Origin: Burkholderiaceae bacterium | Lineage (GTDB): Bacteria > Pseudomonadota > Gammaproteobacteria > Burkholderiales > Burkholderiaceae_C | Reading direction: 5' to 3' | Length of the DNA stretch: 15,584 bases | NCBI GenBank assembly: GCA_023260315.1 | Contig: JALQVQ010000138.1 | Location: forward strand, 1-15,584 | Shown here: positions 1-6,899 of the stretch, one piece after another | Position numbering within the stretch: the first letter of the stretch is position 1 | How the letters are laid out: every line of letters starts with the position of its first letter | Program-made: the position numbers and the translations under genes | The notes under the pieces: generated by a model | Told to the model about the DNA's origin: nothing | Database searches by the model: none | Seen by the model: only the letters and a program-made list of their open reading frames with translations

Positions 1-149
1 ATTATATTTTCTAACATATCCTACATCAGTAGTCTGCGAAAATATTTCATTATCGATAGTATAGGTAATTGTATCTTGCAATAAATTAAAATCAAATACA
101 ATATCGCCTACGTTTGAAATACTTCTATAACTTAATGGAAAGCCTTGAC
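1..149 (-). other. AT-rich open segment of foreign origin, partial ORF of unknown function
   Basis: Bases 1-120 contain 31 G+C (26%), far below the rest of the window. On the minus strand one frame stays open from about base 149 to the window edge. It reads [12 protein letters not shown], then VGDIVFDFNLLQDT and ends DVGYVRKYN. The residue pattern is that of a real beta-rich protein rather than random sequence, and its style reminds me of marine phage structural proteins. That is a weak impression and I cannot name a family. No start codon or ribosome-binding site belongs to it. It abuts a cysteinyl-tRNA synthetase fragment at about 135-150 in a different frame, so it seems to have been joined to the contig by a chimeric event. 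Confidence 0.4.
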
Positions 150-266
150 TAATAAATCGTTGGTGCCGGTGAACAGTTCTCCTGGTAGGATGGTGTTGCC
201 TGTGCTTTTGCTCATGCGCTTACCGTTGAGCGTCAGCATGTTGGCGTGCATCCAGTAGCGTGCTCG
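135..266 (-). pseudogene. cysS: Cysteinyl-tRNA synthetase fragment (KMSKS region), out of context
   Basis: Minus-strand translation from 266 to 135 reads [15 protein letters not shown], then [23 protein letters not shown] and VKAFH before a stop at 132-134. This matches the CysRS segment with the KMSKS ATP-binding loop, and the surrounding wording ([18 protein letters not shown]) is typical of Bacteroidetes enzymes. Only about 43 codons of a protein of roughly 460-500 residues are present, with no start and no catalytic N-terminal half. The frame differs from the upstream inositol oxygenase, whose last ~11 codons are read through the same DNA. The fragment is therefore a remnant or an artefactual insert and not a working gene. 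Confidence 0.75.
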
Positions 267-1107
267 GCAAATATTTAGCCATCAAATCTTCGTAATAAGG
301 GCGCAATTCAGACAAGACCGGCGGATTCGCACTTTTCGAATAAAGATCATATGGGTTGAATGCCTGTACCCACCGCAGATTTTCGGCGTCCTGCTCATTG
401 GTCAGGTAACCATAAGCCCCCTCCCGATGCCACGCGTAAAAGGAGTGGTAGCGAATCATATACAACGCCTCAATTGGCAAATAGGGCTTCATCAAGTGGT
501 ACAGGTACTCATCATGGCCCCAGGACAAGTGGACGGCATCCAGACCACAACCCGCTTCGTAAATACCAAGCCGCGTGTTGTATCGCGGGTCATGTGCATC
601 CGGATTTTCATTAAAGTAGCTTGAAAAAACGATTTCTTCCGCATGCTGACAGCCAACGGGAAACGTATCACCCACGACGGCCCACTGCGGCTCACCAAAC
701 AGACACAAGACTTTGCCAAGGTCATGCAAGAAGCCGGTGAGAACGAACCAATCGGGATGCCCATCGCGCCGGATGGCTTCCGCTGTCTGCAGCAAATGAA
801 CGACTTGTGGCAGTTCAATATCGGGGTCGGATTCGTCTACCAGGGTGTTAAGGAACTCAAGGGCAGCCCACGGCGACATGGTGCGCTGCTGAAAGGCTAA
901 CCAATGCGACTTTTTTTCGAGGACGAACGCGAGGGTCTGGTGAATATGATTGGTTCGGTAGAAGGTCCGTACCCGGTCGATACCCGCTTGTTCGTAATCC
1001 CTGAAGGCCGACTTGGGTTTTTCACCGACCGCCGTGAAACTTGGAGCGTCCATCTCAGATCCAATCTCTTTTGCAAACTGGTTTGACATTTGTTCTATAG
1101 TCGGCAT
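220..1107 (-). CDS. Inositol oxygenase (MIOX family), C-terminus altered
   Basis: Di-iron myo-inositol oxygenase, which cleaves the myo-inositol ring with O2 to give D-glucuronate in the cytoplasm. All six iron ligands known from human MIOX are visible in order (numbered from the chosen start): H104 in HLLQTAE, H128-D129 in LHDLGK, H198 in SWGHDEY, H221 in RYHSFY and D254 in YDLYSK. The GDTFPVGC and FRDYE signatures are also present. I chose the ATG at 1107 (295 aa; human MIOX is 285). The longer frame begins with TTG at 1185 inside the divergent phosphatase gene, and an ATG at 1089 is also possible. Homology ends near KYLPSTL at about 256. The last ~11 residues come from a CysRS fragment read out of frame, so the natural tail is lost. 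The active-site part is complete. Confidence 0.9.
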   Translation of the reverse strand: MPTIEQMSNQFAKEIGSEMDAPSFTAVGEKPKSAFRDYEQAGIDRVRTFYRTNHIHQTLAFVLEKKSHWLAFQQRTMSPWAALEFLNTLVDESDPDIELPQVVHLLQTAEAIRRDGHPDWFVLTGFLHDLGKVLCLFGEPQWAVVGDTFPVGCQHAEEIVFSSYFNENPDAHDPRYNTRLGIYEAGCGLDAVHLSWGHDEYLYHLMKPYLPIEALYMIRYHSFYAWHREGAYGYLTNEQDAENLRWVQAFNPYDLYSKSANPPVLSELRPYYEDLMAKYLPSTLLDARQHADAQR

Positions 1108-1143
1108 TAGACCGAAAGAACTTATCTTTTTCAAGAGAAAATC

Positions 1144-1953
1144 ATGACCGACCCGATAGATCAAAGACTTGTTGCTGCCAAACAAATCGCGGCCGAAGCG
1201 GCTTCGATTGCGATGACCTACTTCAATAACCGCGAATCGTTATTGATCGAGTCCAAAGGGCCACAGGATATGGTTTCGCAAGCGGATAAAAATGTGGAGA
1301 TGTTCATCCGCGAGCAAATTGGGAAGCAATTTCCCGACGACGCCATCATTGGTGAGGAGTACGGACGAACGGCTGGCGCCGCCGATTTCACTTGGGTCAT
1401 TGATCCAATCGACGGTACCGCTAACTTTGTCAGCGGTATCCCTGCTTGGTGCGTTGTGATCGCTTGTGTTCACAAAGAGACGGTGGTTATTGGCGTTACC
1501 GTTGATCCCAACCATGACAACCACTATTGGGCGCGCAAAGGGGGCGGCGCTTATCTGGATGGCAACCGGATGGCTGTTTCCAAGGCGCAATCGATCTCGG
1601 AAGGATCGATCGGTGTCGGTTATTGCAACCGCATCACGCCGGATACATTGCTGACCTTTCTCGATCCCTTTTTAAAGCGCGGGGGCATGTACTACCGTAA
1701 CGCATCAGGGGCATTGATGCTGGCCTATGTCGCTGCGGGGAAATTAACGGCTTACCACGAGGCGCACATCAACCCGTGGGACTGCTTGGCGGGTTTACTC
1801 ATGATTGAAGAAGCTGGCGGCGCGAGTTGGCCTTACAACACCCAGACGATGATGGAACAGGGCTGCGCAATCCTCGCTGGCGCGCCTGCCGTTTTCCAGG
1901 AGCTTGAACCGCTGGCAGCGTACGCAAAAGACTACCAACCGATCAAGCATTGA
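1144..1953 (+). CDS. Inositol monophosphatase family protein
   Basis: Mg2+-dependent phosphatase of the IMPase/SuhB superfamily, 269 aa, cytoplasmic. It likely hydrolyses myo-inositol monophosphate or a related sugar phosphate. The metal-binding set is complete: GEE with E71, DPIDGT with D87 and D90 in the WVIDPIDGTANF motif, and WD with D213 in WDCLAG, followed by IEEAGG. The length is normal for the family. A weak purine-rich stretch (AAGAG) precedes the ATG. The gene diverges from the inositol oxygenase, with only 36 bp between the chosen starts. A perfect TTGACA lies at 1083-1088, but I see only a poor -10 match 16-17 bp downstream (about 1105-1111), so its promoter is uncertain. It converges with afuC after 27 bp. 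Substrate is inferred: family members also act on fructose-1,6-bisphosphate, histidinol phosphate or PAP. Confidence 0.9.
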   Translation: MTDPIDQRLVAAKQIAAEAASIAMTYFNNRESLLIESKGPQDMVSQADKNVEMFIREQIGKQFPDDAIIGEEYGRTAGAADFTWVIDPIDGTANFVSGIPAWCVVIACVHKETVVIGVTVDPNHDNHYWARKGGGAYLDGNRMAVSKAQSISEGSIGVGYCNRITPDTLLTFLDPFLKRGGMYYRNASGALMLAYVAAGKLTAYHEAHINPWDCLAGLLMIEEAGGASWPYNTQTMMEQGCAILAGAPAVFQELEPLAAYAKDYQPIKH

Positions 1954-1980
1954 GGTGTCAACTCGCTGCCCGGCGTGTCA

Positions 1981-3069
1981 TCAATCGTCCAGCAGAACAA
2001 TCGCATCCGGCGGGATCGTCACGGTCACAACCGACCCTGCGAAGGGCGCGTCACTCACCACTGGCGTTCGCACCAAGATTTCGCCAATCGCCGTCTCAAC
2101 AACGCACTCCAGATGATCGCCAAGATAGCTCGCCTTTGACAGCATGCCGGTCATCGCATGCGGGCTGAGCGCCCCTTCCTGGTGAGGTTGAAGGCTAATT
2201 TTTCCAGGGTTGACCGCCATGTGCCCCTTGCCAACTCGATCGATACCTTCCGATAACTCGAAGCTCAACGGCCCTGCAACCACCTTTACGCCATGCGCGC
2301 TGGCGATCCGTTCACAGGGCAATATATTCGCTTCACCGATGAAGTCGGCGACAAATTGCGTACGGGGCTTTTCATACAATTCGCGCGGCGATCCCAATTG
2401 CGCCACAACCGCATTATTCAAAACAACGATGGTGTCGGAAATGGCCAGCGCCTCTTCCTGATCGTGGGTCACGTAGATCACGGTTAAGCCGAGAGACTGC
2501 TGCAAATCTCTTATTTCTTGGCGTACCTTGCGTCGCAATTTGGCGTCTAAATTGGAAAGAGGTTCGTCAAAAAGGAGAACCTGGGGCTCAATGACGAGCG
2601 CCCGCGCGACAGCAACACGCTGCTGCTGACCGCCAGATAGCTCATGTGGATAACGACTGCCCAGGGCCTCAAGGCCAGTCATGCGCATGATTGCGTCAAC
2701 GCGTTCGTCAATTTCCTCGGCTTTTAAAGACCCGACTTCAAGGCCGTACCGAATGTTTTCAAACACCCGCATGTGCGGAAACAAGGCATACGACTGAAAC
2801 ACCATTGATACATCACGCTGGGTCGCCGGCAGACGGGTGACATCGACGCCGCCAATCAGAATCTGTCCAGATGTCGCCATTTCCAGGCCAGCAATCATTC
2901 GAAGGGTTGTGGTCTTCCCGCAGCCAGATGGTCCCAACAATGTCGTCAAACAACCTGAATCAAACTGCAGTGATATGTTGTCAACCGCCGCCGGACTACC
3001 GGGACTGTATTGCTTGACAATTTGCTTCAGAACAACTGCGGCATCGCCGCTCTTGCGATTCAGACTCAT
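1981..3069 (-). CDS. afuC: AfuC-like ABC importer ATP-binding protein
   Basis: ATPase subunit of a MalK/PotA/FbpC-class importer, 362 aa, at the cytoplasmic face. The nucleotide-binding domain is complete: Walker A GPSGCGKT at 46-53, Q-loop Q92 in VFQSYALFP, signature LSGGQ at 144-148, Walker B LLFDEP near 165-170, D-loop SNLD and H-loop H202 in YVTHDQEEAL. Residues of about 250-360 form a TOBE-type C-terminal domain, normally regulatory or substrate-linked. It is the last gene of the afuABC operon, and its ATG overlaps the afuB stop by 4 bp (3066-3069). By sequence alone FbpC (iron), PotA (polyamine) and AfuC (hexose phosphate) are hard to tell apart. The AfuC name rests on the fused permease and the binding protein encoded upstream. 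Confidence 0.85.
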   Translation of the reverse strand: MSLNRKSGDAAVVLKQIVKQYSPGSPAAVDNISLQFDSGCLTTLLGPSGCGKTTTLRMIAGLEMATSGQILIGGVDVTRLPATQRDVSMVFQSYALFPHMRVFENIRYGLEVGSLKAEEIDERVDAIMRMTGLEALGSRYPHELSGGQQQRVAVARALVIEPQVLLFDEPLSNLDAKLRRKVRQEIRDLQQSLGLTVIYVTHDQEEALAISDTIVVLNNAVVAQLGSPRELYEKPRTQFVADFIGEANILPCERIASAHGVKVVAGPLSFELSEGIDRVGKGHMAVNPGKISLQPHQEGALSPHAMTGMLSKASYLGDHLECVVETAIGEILVRTPVVSDAPFAGSVVTVTIPPDAIVLLDD

Positions 3070-5288
3070 GGCACTCCTGACGTCAACGTCGTATCCGATG
3101 GCGCCATCCCTCGACGCCCAATATTTCGACCGCGCGTCAGTCGCTGAAAACTGAGGATCGCGGCCAACATGATCACAATTAAAACCACAGCGTAGGCAAC
3201 GGCAATGCCGTACTCGTTGTTTTCAACCCGACCAATGATGTAACTGGTCGCCATGTTGTGTTGCGCACTGACCAAAAAGATAACCGCGCTGATCGCCGTC
3301 ATGCTGCGGACAAAACTGTAGACCAAGGCCGACAAAATTGCAGGTTTTATCAACGGCAAGGTGATTCGCAAAAACGTTCGCGACGATGTTGCGCGCAAGG
3401 TCATCGATGCCTCATCCAAACTTTTGTCGATTTGCGAGAGCGAGGCAATACCCGAGCGAACACCGACTGGCATGTTACGGAAAACGAAGCAAATCACCAA
3501 AATCGCAGCCGTACCGGTGAGCTCGAACGGCGGGACGTTAAATGCGACGATGTAGCTCACGCCAATGACGGTGCCGGGAATCGCAAAACTCAGCAGCGTA
3601 CCGAACTCAAATGCAGCTTTCCCAACGAACGTTTGACGCGTCAACAGCCAGGCCGTTAAAAGACCAATCGCAGCTGTCAGGGGGGCCGCGATCAGCGAGA
3701 TCGTCAATGTGGTTCCCAAACTGCTCCAAGCAGATCCCTGCCACATCAGGCCATGTTCCGTCCATGAAACACCAAAGCCGCTGATGTAGTGCCTCAGCGT
3801 GAAGGTCCAGTCACGTCCCCAGATTTCAACAAAACTACCGTAAATGATCAGGGCGTAAACGACGATTGTGAAGACCGTCCAAACCAACGTCACACCGATA
3901 ACCGCCCATTTGATAGGCCAGGGTAAATCAGGATGAACGCCACTGTCACCCTTTCCATTGACGGTGATATACCGCTTCTTGCCGAGCCAAACGTTCTGGA
4001 GCATGAACGCGCCGATCGTGAATAACAACAACACCAGCGCTAACATCGCCGCGCGTGCCATATCGCTTTGCGATCCCACAATTGCGAAGAAAATCTCTGT
4101 CGAGAGCACGTTGAAGTTACCGCCAAGCACCAGCGGATTGCCGAAATCAGCCATGCTCTCGATAAAGCCGATCAGAAAAGCGTTGGCGAGGCCTGGCCTC
4201 AGAAGGGGCCACGTGACGGTCTTGAAAGTACGCCAGGGCGTCGCACGCAACGTCTGCGATGCCTCCTCCATCGAGGGACTGATCCCTTCGACAACACCAA
4301 TCAAAACCATGAAACTGATCGGTGTAAACGCCAACAACTGCGCCAATAAGACGCCATTGAAACCATATATCCAGCGCGAGGGCTCAATCGCTAACCAACC
4401 GGCAACCAGTTGCGTCACGAGTCCCGACATACCGAATAACAAAATGACAGACAAACCAATCACAAACGGTGGTGTGATGACGGGCAGCAAAGACAGCGAC
4501 CGCAGCAGCGGCCTGAAAGGCGTTCGCGTGCGCGTGAAGACGAGGGCAAACGCCAGACCCAGCAACGTTGTCAGGAAACCAACCGCAACGGCTAAACCCA
4601 AGGAGTTCCAAGCCGCCCCGCATTGCCCAACACCGCTTAAACATTGCAGTCGCCAGATTTTGGGGTCAAACAGCCGCTCCAGTACCGCGCCCAATATGGC
4701 CCCCTCCCCCTGAGGCTGGAAGGCGAGCAAGAGCATTTGCCCCACTGGCATGAAAATGAACAATCCCACCACGCCAATGATGAGTGCAAGCGACCCTGTG
4801 ACGAAGGGGTCTTGCTGTACACGTCCGCTGGCGGATAAGCCCCATGAAAAGGAGAACAGCAGGGAAAGCAGGCAAAACATGGCACCGTAACCCATGCCAA
4901 ACTGCCGATCTTGCATGTCGCCGAAAGCGTCACTCAAAAAGCTAAAAGACCAGCCCTGGATACCAACGATAAAGCCCTGCCCCAGGGCATATGCCAAACC
5001 AACGGCAGAGATCCAAAGGAACAACTCGCCCCTTTTTCGGCGCGTTAGGGGCAAGAGAGCCCCGGCGAAGAGCACCAGAAAGATGAGGCCGATTGGCGCA
5101 AGCCAAAGTTTTTGCCCTTGCAGTAACAGCGACAGAAGCGATGCACTCTCAGCATCAAGTGGATACCCAGACAACCACGTGAAGCTGAAAAACCCGTCCT
5201 GCAGCATGTACCAAGGCATCAAAGCGATGGCAAGCGCACCTAAAAAAATCGGCCCCGCGATTGACGAGGCCGAGAAATAACGAAACAT
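3066..5288 (-). CDS. afuB: AfuB-like fused ABC importer permease
   Basis: Inner-membrane channel protein, 740 aa, in which two BPD_transp_1 permease domains are fused in one chain. The two ATPase-contacting EAA loops are clear: about 341-361 (EEASQTLRAT, then WPLLRPGLANAF) and about 625-645 (DEASMTLRAT, then LPLIKPAILSAL). In both, the usual Gly is Ala. Domain 1 starts near residue 228 (NSLGLAVAVG), and domain 2 near residue 520 after a cytoplasmic linker with KKRYITVNGKG. Ahead of domain 1 lie about 220 residues with several extra hydrophobic segments (roughly 12-30, 62-80, 90-110, 130-152, 165-190). The gene starts 11 bp after the afuA stop. Ferric-iron FbpB permeases share the fused design, so the substrate is not settled by this protein. 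Confidence 0.88.
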   Translation of the reverse strand: MFRYFSASSIAGPIFLGALAIALMPWYMLQDGFFSFTWLSGYPLDAESASLLSLLLQGQKLWLAPIGLIFLVLFAGALLPLTRRKRGELFLWISAVGLAYALGQGFIVGIQGWSFSFLSDAFGDMQDRQFGMGYGAMFCLLSLLFSFSWGLSASGRVQQDPFVTGSLALIIGVVGLFIFMPVGQMLLLAFQPQGEGAILGAVLERLFDPKIWRLQCLSGVGQCGAAWNSLGLAVAVGFLTTLLGLAFALVFTRTRTPFRPLLRSLSLLPVITPPFVIGLSVILLFGMSGLVTQLVAGWLAIEPSRWIYGFNGVLLAQLLAFTPISFMVLIGVVEGISPSMEEASQTLRATPWRTFKTVTWPLLRPGLANAFLIGFIESMADFGNPLVLGGNFNVLSTEIFFAIVGSQSDMARAAMLALVLLLFTIGAFMLQNVWLGKKRYITVNGKGDSGVHPDLPWPIKWAVIGVTLVWTVFTIVVYALIIYGSFVEIWGRDWTFTLRHYISGFGVSWTEHGLMWQGSAWSSLGTTLTISLIAAPLTAAIGLLTAWLLTRQTFVGKAAFEFGTLLSFAIPGTVIGVSYIVAFNVPPFELTGTAAILVICFVFRNMPVGVRSGIASLSQIDKSLDEASMTLRATSSRTFLRITLPLIKPAILSALVYSFVRSMTAISAVIFLVSAQHNMATSYIIGRVENNEYGIAVAYAVVLIVIMLAAILSFQRLTRGRNIGRRGMAPSDTTLTSGVP

Positions 5289-5299
5289 CGATACTGAGA

Positions 5300-6334
5300 T
5301 TAATTGACTGGCATTGAGCCGACCTCATCGTCCCACTTTTTCAACAGTCGCTTGCGCTCGGCAGATGAGCCGTACTTCACAAAGTTGTAGTTGATGAGTT
5401 TGATGGTCGACAGGTTCGGCGTGAGTGGTGAGACCTCAGCATCAAGGTTCGAAGGCACCTGAAACGACTTCACGTCCTTCGCACGGCTCTGCGACTCAGC
5501 CGTCAGCGCCCAATCATAGAACTTCTTTGCATTCTCAAGGTTACGAGAACCCTTAATGATGCTCATCGAACCAATTTCATAACCCGTGCCCTCGCAAGGC
5601 GCGACGGGCTTTACGGGGAATCCAGCAGCAGCCTGCGCCACGGCATCGTGCATAAAGACGATACCGATGGTGGTCTCACCGCGGCCGGCCGCTTTGATTG
5701 GCGCTGAACCAGACTTCGTGTATTGGTTGATGTTTTTATGCAGCGCCTTCAGGTACTTGAAGGCATCATCCTCACCCATCAACTGAACCAACGTTGCCAG
5801 CGTGGTGTAAGCCGTGCCAGAGGAGTTCGGATTGGCCATTTGAATCTTGCCCTTGTAGGCTGGCTTGATCAAGTCAGCCCAACACATTGGCGCTGGCAAG
5901 CCCTGCTTGGTCAACAACTCGCTGTTGTAACCCCACCCCAGTGCACCGGAGTAGATGCCAATCGTCTTATCGCCGGAGGCTTTGGCTTGATTCATCGCAA
6001 ATGCAGCGATGCGGCGGCGGTTTGGCGAGACATACGCCTGCGTCAGATTTTCTTCTGCAGCCTGCAGATGGGGATCCCCTGTGCCACCCCACCAGACATC
6101 GCCCTTTGGATTGGCGGCTTCAGCCTTGATTTGGGCGTAGGTTTCGCCTGAGCTCTTACGCGTCATATCGACCGTAATGCCAGTCGCTTTCTCAAACTCC
6201 GTTTTAGCTTGTTGGCACCAGGCTTCATCGGAGCTGCAATACAGGGTCACACGACCGGCCGCAGAGGCCGACCCCGCGTAAAGCACACCCGCTGATAACA
6301 GCAATGCGGCGATGACATTTGAACGAAATTTCAT
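5300..6334 (-). CDS. afuA: AfuA-like periplasmic substrate-binding protein
   Basis: Periplasmic receptor of the ABC importer, 344 aa. A Sec signal peptide is visible: basic MKFRSN, a hydrophobic core and an ASA/SAA cleavage region near residues 24-26. The mature part has the SBP_bac_6/AfuA fold signatures, including VWWGGTGDPH and ANPNSSGTAYT. H229-D230 (FMHDA) and E253 (GTGYE) keep the spacing of the His/Asp/Glu trio I recall for glucose-6-phosphate binding in characterised AfuA (H205, D206, E229). I see no adjacent Tyr-Tyr pair of the kind used by ferric-binding FbpA proteins. This favours a phosphorylated sugar or polyol over iron. The start is fixed by GGAGG at 6339-6343, six bases before the ATG. 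It is the first gene of the afuABC operon. Phosphonate binding is an alternative. Confidence 0.82.
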   Translation of the reverse strand: MKFRSNVIAALLLSAGVLYAGSASAAGRVTLYCSSDEAWCQQAKTEFEKATGITVDMTRKSSGETYAQIKAEAANPKGDVWWGGTGDPHLQAAEENLTQAYVSPNRRRIAAFAMNQAKASGDKTIGIYSGALGWGYNSELLTKQGLPAPMCWADLIKPAYKGKIQMANPNSSGTAYTTLATLVQLMGEDDAFKYLKALHKNINQYTKSGSAPIKAAGRGETTIGIVFMHDAVAQAAAGFPVKPVAPCEGTGYEIGSMSIIKGSRNLENAKKFYDWALTAESQSRAKDVKSFQVPSNLDAEVSPLTPNLSTIKLINYNFVKYGSSAERKRLLKKWDDEVGSMPVN

Positions 6335-6338
6335 ATTA

Positions 6339-6343
6339 CCTCC
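6339..6343 (-). promoter_or_regulatory. Strong Shine-Dalgarno of afuA
   Basis: GGAGG on the minus strand lies five bases upstream of the afuA ATG (6332-6334), one of the clearest ribosome-binding sites in the window. It fixes the start, and fits the high expression expected of a periplasmic binding protein. Confidence 0.75.
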
Positions 6344-6357
6344 GTGGAAATAGGCGA

Positions 6358-6386
6358 AGTATCTGTCTCAGGCAAGCCCAAGACAA
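6358..6386 (-). promoter_or_regulatory. Candidate sigma70 promoter of afuABC
   Basis: On the minus strand TTGTCT (6381-6386, 4/6 to the -35 consensus) is followed after exactly 17 bp by GATACT (6358-6363, 4/6 to the -10). It lies about 25 bp ahead of the afuA start codon, in the only intergenic gap upstream of the operon. Because both boxes are imperfect, an activator could be needed. No terminator hairpin for the preceding FKBP gene is seen here, so read-through is also possible. Confidence 0.4.
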
Positions 6387-6437
6387 TCGGGTAAACACCG
6401 AATACCTCACCTTTTCACGGACGTAAGTGCCGGTTGT

Positions 6438-6791
6438 TTAGCCTAAAACCGCCAGCAACTCCACCTCAAAGCGCAGGGTTGCGTTTGGTGGGATCACGCC
6501 ACCAGCGCCCCGCGCGCCGTAACCCATCTCAGGCGGAATGATCAAGGTTCGGGCGCCACCGACGCGCATGCCAACAACGCCCTCATCCCAGCCTTTGATG
6601 ACCATCCCACCACCCAGCGGAAACGTGAACGGGTCACGTCGGTCTTTACTGGAATCAAACTTGCCGCCTTGTTGGCCATTGTTGAATAACCAGCCGGTGT
6701 AGTGCACGACCACGTTCTTGCCTGCGGTGGCCTCGTCGCCCTCACCGACGATGGTGTCTTCTGTCTGTAGGCCAGATGGATGGGTTTGCAT
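6438..6791 (-). CDS. FKBP-type peptidyl-prolyl cis-trans isomerase
   Basis: A single-domain FKBP of 117 aa, which catalyses cis-trans isomerisation of Xaa-Pro bonds. No signal peptide, so cytoplasmic. The active-site residues of human FKBP12 are nearly all present at a constant offset of +9 or close to it: Y31 (VHYTG), F45-D46 (KFDSS), F55 (DPFTF), V64-I65-W68 (MVIKGWDEG), Y91 (GYGARG) and F108 (RFEVEL). The starting ATG has AAAGGA a few bases upstream. The form beginning MQTHPSGLQ with this length is common in betaproteobacteria. It is divergent from the MDR oxidoreductase and lies upstream of afuABC on the same strand, but with its own 5' leader and a 103-bp gap to afuA. A functional link to the transporter is not evident. 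Confidence 0.95.
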   Translation of the reverse strand: MQTHPSGLQTEDTIVGEGDEATAGKNVVVHYTGWLFNNGQQGGKFDSSKDRRDPFTFPLGGGMVIKGWDEGVVGMRVGGARTLIIPPEMGYGARGAGGVIPPNATLRFEVELLAVLG

Positions 6792-6817
6792 GAGATGTCC
6801 TTTGCGAATGAATAGAG

Positions 6818-6832
6818 CCCCGAAACTCGGGG
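6818..6832. repeat. Perfect 6-bp inverted repeat in the FKBP 5' leader
   Basis: CCCCGA and TCGGGG separated by AAC form a tight GC-rich hairpin in the divergent spacer between the FKBP and MDR genes. It is not followed by a T-run in either direction, so it is not a standard terminator. It could be an mRNA leader hairpin or a small operator, or chance. Confidence 0.45.
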
Positions 6833-6844
6833 GTGTCAGGCAAA

Positions 6845-6853
6845 ATTATGCCA
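6845..6853 (-). promoter_or_regulatory. Candidate extended -10 element for the FKBP gene
   Basis: The minus strand reads TGGCATAAT: a TGn extension directly before CATAAT (5/6 to TATAAT). No good -35 is present 16-18 bp upstream, which is typical of extended -10 promoters. It would give an FKBP mRNA leader of about 45 nt that includes the small hairpin at 6818-6832. Confidence 0.4.
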
Positions 6854-6899
6854 GCGCAGGCAGCGCCTCAGTTTTCCACACCGTCCCCAAAGGATCACC

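Noticed and set aside
1108..1185. N-terminal extension of the inositol oxygenase to a TTG at 1185
   Set aside because: It overlaps the start of the divergent phosphatase gene, shows no family similarity and makes the protein longer than known MIOX. An ATG at 1107 fits family length.
1954..1980. Bidirectional terminator between the phosphatase and afuC
   Set aside because: The 27-bp spacer has no hairpin with a T-tract.
3958..4713. 251-codon open frame on the plus strand opposite afuB
   Set aside because: Mirror frame of the permease gene; Ser/Thr/Lys/Pro-rich with no motif. The minus-strand permease explains the DNA.
1981..6334. Ferric-iron ABC importer (FbpABC) label
   Set aside because: Same superfamily, but the binding protein lacks the paired tyrosines and keeps AfuA-like His/Asp/Glu residues, so phosphorylated-sugar transport is preferred. 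Not fully excluded.
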